DNA of 64,000 nt, taken from positions 11,108 through 75,107 of the forward strand of contig NZ_DASRBQ010000006.1 in the NCBI RefSeq assembly GCF_035653575.1, given 5' to 3'. The notes beneath the pieces are model-generated. The model saw nothing but the letters and a program-made list of their open reading frames with translations. It searched no databases and was not told the origin of the DNA. Below are positions 8,605 to 17,499 of the stretch, piece by piece. This stretch comes from Actinocrinis sp035653575 (GTDB lineage: Bacteria > Actinomycetota > Actinomycetes > Streptomycetales > Catenulisporaceae). Position 1 is the stretch's first letter, and every line of letters begins with the position of its first letter. The position numbers were made by a program, and so were the translations under genes.

Positions 8605-9384
8605 ATGACGACGGTGGATCTGGCGCCCGAGACCGACAAGGTGGACCTGACCGGCCGCACCGCGCTGGTCACCGGCGCCGCGAGCGGGATCGGGCGGGCG
8701 TGCGCCGTGGCGTTCGCGGCGGCCGGAGCGCGGGTGCGCGCGGTGGACTTGGACGAGGCCGGGGCCGCCGAGGTGGCGGCGGCGATCGGCGGTGAGGGGC
8801 GGGGGGTCGATCTGGCCGAGCTGGACGCGCTGCCCGTCCTGGCTGCCGACGCGGACATCATCGTGAACAACGCCGGCTTCCAGGTGGTGCGGCCGGTCGA
8901 GCAGTTTCCGCCGGAAACCTTCCGGCGGATGCTGGCCGTGATGGTCGAGGCGCCGTTTCGGCTGGTGCGCGGCGCGCTGCCGGGGATGTACGAGCGCGGC
9001 TGGGGCCGGGTCGTGAACATCTCCTCGGTGCACGGGTTGCGCGCCTCGGCGTACAAGGCGGGCTATGTGACGGCGAAGCACGCGCTCGAAGGCTTCTCCA
9101 AGGTGGTGGCGGTCGAGGGCGGGCCGCGCGGGGTGACCTCGAACTGCATTAATCCCGGCTATGTCCGCACGCCGCTGGTCGAACGGCAGATCGCGGAACA
9201 GGCGGCCGCGCACGGCATACCGGAGGACCGGGTCATCGGCGAGGTGCTGCTGGCCAGGTCGGCGACGAAGCGGCTGATCGAGCCGGCCGAGGTCGCGCAG
9301 CTGGCCGTGTACCTGTGCTCCCCCGGTGCTTCCTTCATCAACGGCGCGTCGCTCGCCGTCGACGGGGCCTGGACCGCGCAGTAG
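8605..9384 (+). CDS. 3-hydroxybutyrate dehydrogenase (SDR family)
   Basis: NAD-dependent short-chain dehydrogenase of 259 aa predicted to oxidise D-3-hydroxybutyrate to acetoacetate. The cofactor loop is VTGAASGIG (residues 22-30). The catalytic set is Ser141, Tyr154 and Lys158 (YVTAKHALEGFSK). The segment NPGYVRTPLVERQI is characteristic of 3-hydroxybutyrate dehydrogenases, where it forms part of the substrate-binding helix. It is followed 44 bp later by a GAF-PucR regulator, and the wider neighbourhood holds a PHB-depolymerase-like esterase and a 3-oxoacid CoA-transferase, which supports ketone-body metabolism. General SDR alternatives remain possible. Confidence 0.82.
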   Translation: MTTVDLAPETDKVDLTGRTALVTGAASGIGRACAVAFAAAGARVRAVDLDEAGAAEVAAAIGGEGRGVDLAELDALPVLAADADIIVNNAGFQVVRPVEQFPPETFRRMLAVMVEAPFRLVRGALPGMYERGWGRVVNISSVHGLRASAYKAGYVTAKHALEGFSKVVAVEGGPRGVTSNCINPGYVRTPLVERQIAEQAAAHGIPEDRVIGEVLLARSATKRLIEPAEVAQLAVYLCSPGASFINGASLAVDGAWTAQ

Positions 9385-9428
9385 CTCCCGACCACACTGG
9401 GTCGCGCGAGGGTGAATGGAAGACGGCA

Positions 9429-11402
9429 ATGGACGTTAACGCCAAGAGGGACCTCACCGGCACGGCTACCGCGAACGCCGCAGCGGGCGCGGGAGCTTCG
9501 GGCGGGACAGCGGCCGATGCCGAGCTGCCGTTTCTCAGCCTCTTGGTCCAGGACGCCTCTGCCGTCGAGTACGACGCCCCGCTCGCCCGCGCACATGACG
9601 ACGGCGCCGGCCCCGAGGCGATCGCCCGGTTGGAGCGAGCCCGGACGCTTGCCTTGCGCGTGCGTGCGACGCTGCGTGAACAGCGGCGCCGAGAGACGGA
9701 ACTGGCCGCGCTGTTCGAGACCGCCAGCGACTTGGCGGGTCTACGCGACTTGGATTCGGTACTGCGTGCGATCGTCGTGAGGGCACGCAAGCTGTTGAAT
9801 ACCGACGTCGCGTACCTCACGCTGAACGACCCTGCCGCAGACGACACGTATATGCGGGTGACCGACGGCTCGGTCTCGGCGAAGTTTCAACAGGTGCGGC
9901 TCGGCATGGGCGAGGGGCTGGGTGGCCTCGTCGCGCAGACCGCCTCGCCTTACGTCACCGCGGACTACCTGAACGACGCCCAGTTCAACCACACGCGCTC
10001 GATCGACGCGGCAGTGCACGAAGAAGGCCTGGTCGCGATTCTCGGTGTGCCGCTGCTGTCCAACGGGCGCGTGATCGGCGTGCTGTTCGCCTCCGACCGG
10101 CGGGTTCGGCCGTTCAGCCGGGACGAGATCGCGCTGCTCAGTTCGCTGGCCACGCATGCGGCGATCGCGATCGAGTCAGCGAACCAACTGGCCGAGACCA
10201 AGGCGGCGCTCGCGGAGCTGGCCGAGGCGAGCCGCACCATTCAAGCGCACAGCGCTTCCGTAGAGCGCGCCGCGGAAGCCCATGAGGCGTTGACCGGTCT
10301 GCTGCTGCGTGGCGCCGGCCTCGGCGAGTTGGCAGCGTCCGTCGCCGAACTGCTCGGCGGCTCGGTCGCGATCGTGGATGACACCGGGCGCTGCCTGTGC
10401 GGGCTGCTTGAACCGGACGAACGCGACGCGGTTGACTCGGCCGCGGCGCAGTCGGCGAAGACCGGTCGCGCGCTGCCGGCCGGCCGGCTCTGGGTGGCGG
10501 CGGTGACCGCGGGCCAGGAGCGGTTGGGCGCGATGGTGCTGCGCGGGCGACCCGAGCTGGATCTGGAGGGCGCGGACCAGCGGATCTTGGAGCGCGCGGC
10601 GACGATGACGGCGCTGCGGCTGCTGATCGAGCGCTCGGTGCAGGAGGCGGAGCATCGGGTACGCGGCGAATTGGTGGCGGACCTGCTGGCCGCGTCCGAC
10701 CGGGGTGAGCCGAGCCTGGAGTCGCTGCGGGAGCGGGCACGCAGGCTCGGCGCGGATCTCGACGTGCCTTACATCGCCGTCGCGGCGTACGCACAGGACG
10801 CCGACCGCCAACGCCTCGCCTCGGCGGCCGCGCACCTGGCGGCGACCAACCGCGGCCTGGCCGGCGAGCGTGGCGGCACCACGGTGTTGCTGCTGCCCGG
10901 CTCGGATGCGACCGGCGTGGCACGCGACGTGGTGCACCATCTGCATGGCGCGATTCAGCGGCCGGTCACGGCAGGCGCGGCGGGTCCGGTCCGCGGGCCG
11001 GCTGCCTTCGCCGCCGCGCATGCCGAGGCGGCTCGCTGCCTGGCCGCGCTTCAGGCTCTCGGCCGGATCGGCGACGCGGCGTCCACGCGTGACCTGGGTT
11101 TCGTCGGGCTGCTGCTCGGCGGCACGGAGCCGCGCAAGTCGGATGTTCCGGCGTTCGTACAGGCGACGCTCGGGCCTGTGCTCGACTATGACGCTCGGCG
11201 GTCGACTGAGTTGGTGCACACGCTGGATGCGTACTTCGGCTGCGGCGGGAATCTGATGCGGACTAAGGATGTCCTGCACGTCCACGTCAACACCGTGACG
11301 CAGCGTTTGGATCGGATCGCGCAGCTGCTTGGCGCGGATTGGAACTGCCCCGAGCGCGCCCTAGAGCTACAGCTGGCGTTGCGGTTGCACCAGTTGCTGT
11401 GA
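9429..11402 (+). CDS. GAF-domain, PucR-type helix-turn-helix transcriptional regulator
   Basis: Regulator of 657 aa. A GAF sensor domain (roughly residues 90-245, ending in ...VIGVLFASDRRVRPFSRDEIALLSSLATHAAIAI) follows a short predicted coiled-coil (REQRRRETELAALFETA). A central region is followed by the C-terminal PucR HTH domain, recognisable as the DAYFGCGGNLMRTKDVLHVHVNTVTQRLDRI block. I start at ATG 9429, preceded by GGAAG, although the frame is open upstream into the dehydrogenase gene. Immediate linkage to the 3-hydroxybutyrate dehydrogenase suggests it senses a carbon-source metabolite and controls this pathway; that is inference. The GAF ligand cannot be read from sequence. Confidence 0.82.
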   Translation: MDVNAKRDLTGTATANAAAGAGASGGTAADAELPFLSLLVQDASAVEYDAPLARAHDDGAGPEAIARLERARTLALRVRATLREQRRRETELAALFETASDLAGLRDLDSVLRAIVVRARKLLNTDVAYLTLNDPAADDTYMRVTDGSVSAKFQQVRLGMGEGLGGLVAQTASPYVTADYLNDAQFNHTRSIDAAVHEEGLVAILGVPLLSNGRVIGVLFASDRRVRPFSRDEIALLSSLATHAAIAIESANQLAETKAALAELAEASRTIQAHSASVERAAEAHEALTGLLLRGAGLGELAASVAELLGGSVAIVDDTGRCLCGLLEPDERDAVDSAAAQSAKTGRALPAGRLWVAAVTAGQERLGAMVLRGRPELDLEGADQRILERAATMTALRLLIERSVQEAEHRVRGELVADLLAASDRGEPSLESLRERARRLGADLDVPYIAVAAYAQDADRQRLASAAAHLAATNRGLAGERGGTTVLLLPGSDATGVARDVVHHLHGAIQRPVTAGAAGPVRGPAAFAAAHAEAARCLAALQALGRIGDAASTRDLGFVGLLLGGTEPRKSDVPAFVQATLGPVLDYDARRSTELVHTLDAYFGCGGNLMRTKDVLHVHVNTVTQRLDRIAQLLGADWNCPERALELQLALRLHQLL

Positions 11403-11436
11403 CGCCTAGGACGCGCTCGGGCGTGTACGCGTGCTG

Positions 11437-12732
11437 CTACGGGCAGTGTGAGTCGGCGATCACGTAGTAGCCCGAGCTCGTCTCCTCCAGGGTGTGGACC
11501 GTGTAGATGTTCCACAGGCCCATGTTTTGGTTGGAGCCGTTGGCGTACGTGTACCCGCCGGACTGGTACGCGTGCCCGTCAACGGTTTGCTGATAGTTGT
11601 TCTCGGTAAAGCACTTCGGGCTCCACGTCGAGGACGGGCTCGATGACGGCGATGCGGACGCCGACGGCGTGGGTGAGGTAGACGGCGACGCTGTCGCGCT
11701 CGACGAGGACCCGGAGCCGGATCCGTTGAGGCCCCAGAAGAGTGCTGTGTAGTACGTCGAGCAGATGTAGTTGAGGAAGTACGCGCCGGTCGTACCGCAC
11801 TGTGCGGTTGCTGAGCCGGGGTTAACTGCCAGGCCGTGGCCCATGCCGGAGATCATGTACATCTCGACTGCGGGCTTACCGCTCGCGTCGTTGTAAATGC
11901 TCTCGGTGGTACCGCCGGGCAGCGATGCGGTAGACGAAGCCGTCTGGCTGATGCCCCACACGCCGGTCCACTGGTCCATCAGATCGGTCGCGTTGGCGGG
12001 GTTGACGGTGTAGTCGCTCGTGCCCTGCCAGATGGCGACGCGCGGCCAGGGGCCGCTGTATCCGGGATCTGAGTTGGTCGCCAGCGCGGCCCACTGCGCG
12101 ACGGTCTTGTTCACCGTGCCGGACTGGCAGGGAGAGGCGCTGGTGCTGCCGCCGGTGGCGCACTGGGCCGGAAGGCCGGAGTCGACCGAGCCGGCCGCGA
12201 ACACGTCCGGGTAGTCGGCGAGCAGGTCGGCGGTCATCCCGCCGCCGGCGGACAGCCCGGTGACGTAGATCCGGGAGGCGTCGATCGAGTAGTGCGCCTG
12301 CATGTACTGGACCATTTGGATGATCGAGGCGGCTTCGCCGTTGCCGCGGGTGTCGTCCGAGGAGGTGAACCAGTCGAAGCACTCGAGGGAGTTGTTCGCG
12401 GAGGTCTGCTGCGGGAAGACCAGGTCGAAGCCCCACTGGTCGGCGTACTTGGGCCAGCCGGAGTCGTTGTAGTAGTCGGACGCCTGCTGGGTGCACCCGT
12501 GCAGGGCGACCACGAGCGGGGCGTTCGGCTGGGCGGAGGCGGGGATGTAGTCGTACATCTGGAGCGCGCCCGGGTTCGAGCCGAAGTTCGAGACCTGGGT
12601 CAGCGAGCCGGCGGCCTGGGCACGCTGGCCCGAGCCGGTGGCGACGAGGAACGCGGTGAGTGCGGCGAGCACGACGGCCAGCGCGAGGGAGGCGCGGGTC
12701 GGCGGGCGGCGCGCAAACGACTTTGGTTGCAC
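11437..12732 (-). CDS. Secreted PHB-depolymerase-family esterase with C-terminal binding domain
   Basis: Exported alpha/beta hydrolase of 431 aa. A Sec signal peptide ending near AQA-A (residue 40) precedes the catalytic domain. That domain has the oxyanion region VALHGCTQQ, the lipase box GLSAGG with Ser161, and probable Asp240 (GTSDYTV) and His299 (GMGHG). A Ser/Pro/Ala linker (about 337-370) joins a ~60-aa C-terminal domain with terminal cysteines, probably a polymer-binding module. It belongs to the esterase/PHB depolymerase family, whose members cleave poly-3-hydroxybutyrate, acetylxylan or feruloyl esters. The nearby 3-hydroxybutyrate dehydrogenase and CoA-transferase favour PHB. It ends 34 bp from the convergent regulator gene. 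Confidence 0.82.
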   Translation of the reverse strand: MQPKSFARRPPTRASLALAVVLAALTAFLVATGSGQRAQAAGSLTQVSNFGSNPGALQMYDYIPASAQPNAPLVVALHGCTQQASDYYNDSGWPKYADQWGFDLVFPQQTSANNSLECFDWFTSSDDTRGNGEAASIIQMVQYMQAHYSIDASRIYVTGLSAGGGMTADLLADYPDVFAAGSVDSGLPAQCATGGSTSASPCQSGTVNKTVAQWAALATNSDPGYSGPWPRVAIWQGTSDYTVNPANATDLMDQWTGVWGISQTASSTASLPGGTTESIYNDASGKPAVEMYMISGMGHGLAVNPGSATAQCGTTGAYFLNYICSTYYTALFWGLNGSGSGSSSSATASPSTSPTPSASASPSSSPSSTWSPKCFTENNYQQTVDGHAYQSGGYTYANGSNQNMGLWNIYTVHTLEETSSGYYVIADSHCP

Positions 12733-12806
12733 GAAATGCCTTTCGCCGGTGGGTGTGGCCTTTCCAGGCCGTGACCTTAGGCGGGATTTCGCGCTTTCAT
12801 CATGTG

Positions 12807-13754
12807 TTATGCCGCCACTTCAGGCGGCGCGGCAGTGTTGTTCGCGCGACCGCGTTGTTTGTGTTCGGCGTGCCGGATCAATTCGGCGGCCACCGTATCG
12901 GCGCCGACGCCGGGTCCGATGATCGTGTAGTGATTGGTGTCTGATATCAGCGTGGCGGTTACCCGAGCGCGGTCGATACCGGCCGCCGTGAGGATGTCGT
13001 GGTCGTAGAAGCCGTGCGGCTGGTTGAGAATGCCGCGCTCCGCGTAGAGGAGTGTCACCGGGCACGTCGCGGTGTTGATCGCCTCGCTGACGAAGTCGTC
13101 GGTGATCAACTGTCGTCCGTCTGCCCGTATCGCGTCCTCGATGCATGAGGAGATGACCTTGCCGTCGGGCAGCCAGAGGGTGTCGCGGCCCAGATATGCG
13201 ACGAGTTGCGGGCTCCAATGGCCGATGAACGAGGGATGCTCCCGGTGGAAGTCCAGGTATGCCTCGCCGTCGGCGAAGGTCATGTGCAGCTTGCGGATCG
13301 CGGGGCCGACCGTGAATTCCAGCAGCTCGTCGGGATCGTCGATGCCGGAGACGAGCGGAAGCCTGGCGCCGCCGTCCACCGCGACGAGCGATTCCACGCG
13401 GTCGGGATGCCGCGCGGCGAGCGCGCAGACGATGAACGCGCCGAGGGAGTGCCCGACGAGCACTGCGCGGTCCAGGCCGGCGTGGTCGAGGACGGCGATG
13501 ACGTCGTCCACGTCGGCATCGAGTCCCCAGGGCGCGGCTATGTCCCGGGAGTAGGCGCGGCCGCGCAGGTCGAGGGCGAGGAGGTTGACCCGGCGATCGA
13601 CGGCTTCGGCGACCGCGGCCCAGGCCAGGGCGTTCGCGGTGATGCCGTGCACCAGTACGGCGGTCGGCGCGCCGGGCTCTGCCGCGGCCCAGCGCAGCAG
13701 ATCCCCGCCCCTGACCGGTATCTGGTATTCCTCGAAATCGCGGAAGTCAGCCAC
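12807..13754 (-). CDS. Alpha/beta-fold hydrolase coupled to the first Liv-type importer
   Basis: Cytoplasmic alpha/beta hydrolase of 315 aa. It has the oxyanion HG motif (VLVHGITAN, residues 33-41), LDLRGRAYS, the nucleophile elbow VGHSLGA with Ser103, and a late catalytic His in SDTNHYTII. No signal peptide is seen. Its ATG overlaps the stop of livM by 8 nt, so it is the last gene of the importer operon. That arrangement suggests it hydrolyses an ester, lactone or amide brought in by the transporter. The actual substrate cannot be predicted. Confidence 0.8.
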   Translation of the reverse strand: MADFRDFEEYQIPVRGGDLLRWAAAEPGAPTAVLVHGITANALAWAAVAEAVDRRVNLLALDLRGRAYSRDIAAPWGLDADVDDVIAVLDHAGLDRAVLVGHSLGAFIVCALAARHPDRVESLVAVDGGARLPLVSGIDDPDELLEFTVGPAIRKLHMTFADGEAYLDFHREHPSFIGHWSPQLVAYLGRDTLWLPDGKVISSCIEDAIRADGRQLITDDFVSEAINTATCPVTLLYAERGILNQPHGFYDHDILTAAGIDRARVTATLISDTNHYTIIGPGVGADTVAAELIRHAEHKQRGRANNTAAPPEVAA

Positions 13755-14919
13755 GCGGCGCCACCTCTTCCCGGCTTTTCGCGTTCACGGCGTCGCGCTT
13801 TGCGCGGTGCCGCCTGGTTATCGGCATACCTCTCATGGGCATGGTCGAGGCGCGCAGGCGCGCAGGCAACGTGGCGAGTCCACCCGGGAGAAAAAACACC
13901 ACCGCCACGAACGAAACTCCTAACAAAAAGAGTGGCTGCTGTAGCGGGCTGCGCAGAAGGCCGGGGAGCGAGGCCACGGAGGAGGAGCCGGAAAGCCGGG
14001 TGAGCGACTGATCGGCGTACGCGTACAGCACTCCCCCGGCGACTACGCCCCATCGGCGCCCCGCGCCGCCGAGCACCACCATGACCAGCAGGCCGAGCGT
14101 GAAGTCCGATCCGGACACGGTGGGCGTCGCGCCGCCGAGCAGCAACAGATAAATCACTCCCCCGCCGGTGGCCAGCACTCCGGCGATCACGAACGCGAGC
14201 AGCTTGAACAGGTACGGGTTCAGGCCCAGCACCTCGACGCGTTGCTGGTTCTCCTTCACCGCGCGCATCATCCGGCCGGGTATGGATGTGGTCAGCCACC
14301 AGACCACGGCCGCGCACAACGCCAGGTAGGCGAGGGCGAGCCAGTACAGGTTGGCGGTGTTGCGGATGCCGGAGAGCGCGGCCGGGACGGCGGCGGCGTT
14401 GAGCGTCTGGCCCTGCTCCCCTCCGGTCAGCGCGGGCGAGCCGGAGACCACCAGCAGCGAGACGGCCTGGCCGAAGGCGAGCGTGACCATGGCGAACCCG
14501 ATGCCGTCCACGCGCAGCGCCACCGCGCCGAGCACGACCGCCGCGACCAGGCCGACGCCGAGTCCGGCGAGCGCGGATATCAGCAGGCTGTATCCGGCGT
14601 GGTCGACCAGGATGGTGGTGACGTACATGCCGCCGGTCACGAACAGGCCGTGGCCGAAGGACATGATGCCGGTGTGCCCGAACAGCAGGTCGTAGCTGAG
14701 TGCGAGCCCTGCGAAGACCAGGCACACGGCGAGCAGTTGCAGGGTGCCGGGCGAGTCGAGCGGTCCGTCGAAGACTCCGGGCAGCTGGACGGTCGAGTAA
14801 GGGATCGCATAGAGCAGCACCAGTGCGAGCACGACGAGCGCCGCGCGTCGGGCCGTCCCGCCGCTCGAAGCGATCGCGCTCGTCGCTCTCGCGGGAATCA
14901 GTGGTCTATTCGGGCTCAT
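13747..14919 (-). CDS. Branched-chain-type ABC importer permease, LivM family
   Basis: Permease of 390 aa with about 9-10 membrane helices. LivM hallmarks are ALSYDLLFGHTGIMSFGHGLFVTGGMY near the N-terminus and the cytoplasmic coupling segment GRMMRAVKENQQRVEVLGLNPYLFKLLAF. It overlaps livH by 4 nt (ATGA) and the hydrolase by 8 nt. It forms the heterodimeric channel with the LivH protein. Its C-terminus carries an unusually basic ~50-aa cytoplasmic tail (RMGMPITRRHRAKRD-like). HAAT-family systems import branched-chain or aromatic amino acids, urea, amides or aromatic acids; the substrate here is unknown. Confidence 0.9.
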   Translation of the reverse strand: MSPNRPLIPARATSAIASSGGTARRAALVVLALVLLYAIPYSTVQLPGVFDGPLDSPGTLQLLAVCLVFAGLALSYDLLFGHTGIMSFGHGLFVTGGMYVTTILVDHAGYSLLISALAGLGVGLVAAVVLGAVALRVDGIGFAMVTLAFGQAVSLLVVSGSPALTGGEQGQTLNAAAVPAALSGIRNTANLYWLALAYLALCAAVVWWLTTSIPGRMMRAVKENQQRVEVLGLNPYLFKLLAFVIAGVLATGGGVIYLLLLGGATPTVSGSDFTLGLLVMVVLGGAGRRWGVVAGGVLYAYADQSLTRLSGSSSVASLPGLLRSPLQQPLFLLGVSFVAVVFFLPGGLATLPARLRASTMPMRGMPITRRHRAKRDAVNAKSREEVAPRG

Positions 14920-15788
14920 GCCGGCCTGCCCTTAAGGTCGCGCCGGCGCAGCAACAGGACCGCGGCCAGCAGGATGACGACGGACTCGTCGCCGAGGTTC
15001 GGCGAGAGGTAGTTGGCGAACTGCTGCACCAGCCCGACCGCAGCGGAGGCCACGGCGGTCCCGGTGAGCGAGCCCATCCGGCCGAGCACCACGACGACGA
15101 ACGCGAAGATCAGCAGCGAGGTGCCGTCGCCGGGCGAGATCGATCCCTGGTACAGGCCGTCGAGCAGCCCGGCCAGGCCTGCGGCGGCTCCGCCGAGCGC
15201 GAAGACTCCGGTGAACGCGCGGTGCACGTCGATGCCGAGCGCCGCGACCATTTCCCGGTTCTCGACACCCGCACGCACGACCAGTCCCGCGCGGGTGCGA
15301 GCGAGCAGCAGCCGCAGGCCGCCGAGCAGCGCGAGCGCCGCGGCGATCAGCACGAAGCGCACCGTCGGGATGTGCGCGCCGAGGAGGTTGACGGTGCCGG
15401 CCAGCCACCCGGGCAGGGTCCAGGTGCGCGGGTCGGCGCCCCAGACCGCTTGCAGCAGCGCGGGAATCGCGAGCCCGAGGCCGACCGTCGCGAGCACCTG
15501 GTCGAGCGGCCGCGCATACAGGGGCCTGATGATGAAAAGCTCGGTGAGGGCGGCGAGCGCCGCGCCGCCGGCCACCGCGGCGATGAGAGCCAACCCGAGT
15601 CCGAAGCCGCCCGCGACGTGGTCGGCCACGGTCCAGGCCGCGTAGCCGCCGACCGCGACGAAGGCCCCGTGCGCGAAGTTGAGCACGTCCATCAGCCCGA
15701 AGATGAGCGAGAGGCCGGAGGCGACCAGGAAGTAGAGCGCGGCGAGGCCGAGGCCGGTCGCGGACAGCAGAATCAGGGTGCTCACCAT
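14916..15788 (-). CDS. Branched-chain-type ABC importer permease, LivH family
   Basis: Permease of 290 aa with about eight membrane helices and the family-typical start SGLSLIFGLMDVLNFAHGAFVAVGGY. It ends in a short basic tail (LLRRRDLKGRPA). It pairs with LivM to form the translocation path. The ATG overlaps the livF stop by 7 nt and the stop overlaps the livM ATG by 4 nt, so the whole cassette is translationally coupled. Substrate not assignable from sequence. Confidence 0.9.
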   Translation of the reverse strand: MVSTLILLSATGLGLAALYFLVASGLSLIFGLMDVLNFAHGAFVAVGGYAAWTVADHVAGGFGLGLALIAAVAGGAALAALTELFIIRPLYARPLDQVLATVGLGLAIPALLQAVWGADPRTWTLPGWLAGTVNLLGAHIPTVRFVLIAAALALLGGLRLLLARTRAGLVVRAGVENREMVAALGIDVHRAFTGVFALGGAAAGLAGLLDGLYQGSISPGDGTSLLIFAFVVVVLGRMGSLTGTAVASAAVGLVQQFANYLSPNLGDESVVILLAAVLLLRRRDLKGRPA

Positions 15789-16609
15789 GCACCTGCCTCG
15801 AGGTCGGCGGCCGGTGCGGCCGCCGGTGCGGGTTTCGCAGTCGTCGAATGCACCGGTGCCGCGGACACGCCGAGCAGCCGGTTGGTCAGGCTCGGGTCGG
15901 CGAGCAGGTCCCGGGCGTCGCCGGTGTGCACGACCCGTCCCATGTCGAGCACGACCGCGTCGCGCGCCATCCGCCGCACGACTGCGAGGTTCTGCTCGAC
16001 GAGCAGGATCGGCACCTGCTGCGCGATGCGTCCAAGCGCGAGCGCGACCTGCCCGGCGTATTTCGGGGAGAGGCCCTTGGTCGGCTCGTCGATCAGCAGC
16101 AGCCGGGCCGGGCCGAGCAGGACCCGCCCGAGCGCGAGCATCTGCTGCTCGCCGCCGGAGAGCGTGCCGGCGGGCTGGCGGGCGCGCTCGCGCAGTACCG
16201 GGAAGAGTTCGTACACGAAGTCGTAGCGCGGCGCCGCGCGGGCCGGCTCGGCCAGCCGCAGGTTCTCCTCGACGGTGAGGCCGGCGAAGACCGCGCGGTC
16301 CTCGGGCACGTAACCGATGCCGAGCCGGGCGATCCGGTGCGTCGGCAGGGTGCTGAGATCCGTTCCGGCGAAGCTGACCACGCCGCCGATCGGGTGCAGC
16401 CCGAGGACCGACTTCACCGTCGTCGTCTTGCCGACGCCGTTGCGGCCAAGCAGCGCGGTGACTCCGGTAGCGGCCACGTCGAAGGTGACGCCGTGCAGGA
16501 TGGCGCTGCCGCCCAGCGTCACGGTCAGACCGCTGACACGCAGAATCGGCTCGGTAGCCGTCGGCGCGCGGTCAGCCACAACCTGATCAACCGAACTCTG
16601 ATATGTCAC
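15782..16609 (-). CDS. ABC importer ATPase, LivF family
   Basis: ATP-binding subunit of 275 aa: Walker A GRNGVGKTTT, signature LSGGEQQML, Walker B LLLIDEPTKGLSP, and the H-loop region ILLVEQN. The 'KGLSP' after Walker B and the VPEDRAVFAGLTVEENL stretch place it in the LivF group. I start at GTG 16609, whose last bases form the TGA of livG (GTGA overlap). A longer reading to 17008 would run through livG. A Pro/Ala-rich 25-residue tail follows the domain. Confidence 0.88.
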   Translation of the reverse strand: MTYQSSVDQVVADRAPTATEPILRVSGLTVTLGGSAILHGVTFDVAATGVTALLGRNGVGKTTTVKSVLGLHPIGGVVSFAGTDLSTLPTHRIARLGIGYVPEDRAVFAGLTVEENLRLAEPARAAPRYDFVYELFPVLRERARQPAGTLSGGEQQMLALGRVLLGPARLLLIDEPTKGLSPKYAGQVALALGRIAQQVPILLVEQNLAVVRRMARDAVVLDMGRVVHTGDARDLLADPSLTNRLLGVSAAPVHSTTAKPAPAAAPAADLEAGAW

Positions 16610-17499
16610 AGCGGCTCTCCCAGATACGCCTCGCGCACCGTCGGGTCGTCGACCACGACGGCCGGCCGGTCGCAGGCGAGCAGCGCGCCGTGGTGCAGCA
16701 CCGCGACCCGCTGCGCCAGGCCGAGCACGACCTCCATGTGGTGTTCGACCATCAGGATCGTGGCCCCGTCCCGGTGCACCTCGCGAATCAGCTCGGTGAG
16801 CTCCGGGACCTCCTCCATCGCCATGCCGGCCATCGGCTCGTCGAGCAGCAGCACCGAGGGCCCGGCCGCGAGCAGGATCGCGAGTTCGAGCTTGCGTTTC
16901 TCGCCGTGCGAGAGCGAGCCGGCGCAGGCAAGGGCGCGGTGGCCGAGGCGGCAGCGCTCCAGCGCCTGCGCCGCGCGTTCCCGCGCCGGGCGGCCGATCC
17001 TGCGCCACACGGCCAGGCAGCCGAGCGGTCCGGCGAGCGCCACCTGCGCGGCGAGCTGCGCGTTCTCGGCGACGGTCAGGCCCGGGAAGACGCTGGAGGT
17101 CTGGAAGGTCCGGCCGAGGCCGTGGCGCACGCGGCGGTGTGTCGGCAGCCGCGTCACGTCGTGGCCGCCGAGCGCGATCCGGCCCTCGTCCGGGCGAAGC
17201 AGACCGCTGATGAGGTTGAACAGCGAGGTCTTGCCGGCCCCGTTCGGTCCGATGACGGCGAGCAGTTCGCCGGGCTCGGCCGCGAAGCCGACCCGGTCGA
17301 CGATCGCGCGGCCGCCGACCCGCCAGGTCAGCTCCTCGATCGCGAGCGCGGGGACCGGCCGTTGCCCGGGCCCGGCCCAGCCGCGCTGTGCGTCACCGGG
17401 CCGGGCATCACGAGCGCGGGCGTCGTCGCCTTGAGCGCCGGGCGCGCCTTCGGCGGCCGGTGCGGCGGCCGCCGAGGGATTCTCCATCACCGACTCCAT
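16606..17499 (-). CDS. ABC importer ATPase, LivG family
   Basis: ATP-binding subunit of 297 aa: Walker A IGPNGAGKTS, the LivG-type Q-loop region GRTFQTSSVFPGLTVAENA, Walker B LLLDEPMAGM, and H-loop ILMVEHHM. The ABC signature reads LSHGEKRKLELA, which is normal for LivG. The ATG shares one base with the stop of the binding-protein gene (TGATG). An Ala/Pro/Asp-rich ~50-aa extension precedes the domain; MENPSAA at 17487 is an alternative start. Confidence 0.88.
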   Translation of the reverse strand: MESVMENPSAAAAPAAEGAPGAQGDDARARDARPGDAQRGWAGPGQRPVPALAIEELTWRVGGRAIVDRVGFAAEPGELLAVIGPNGAGKTSLFNLISGLLRPDEGRIALGGHDVTRLPTHRRVRHGLGRTFQTSSVFPGLTVAENAQLAAQVALAGPLGCLAVWRRIGRPARERAAQALERCRLGHRALACAGSLSHGEKRKLELAILLAAGPSVLLLDEPMAGMAMEEVPELTELIREVHRDGATILMVEHHMEVVLGLAQRVAVLHHGALLACDRPAVVVDDPTVREAYLGEPL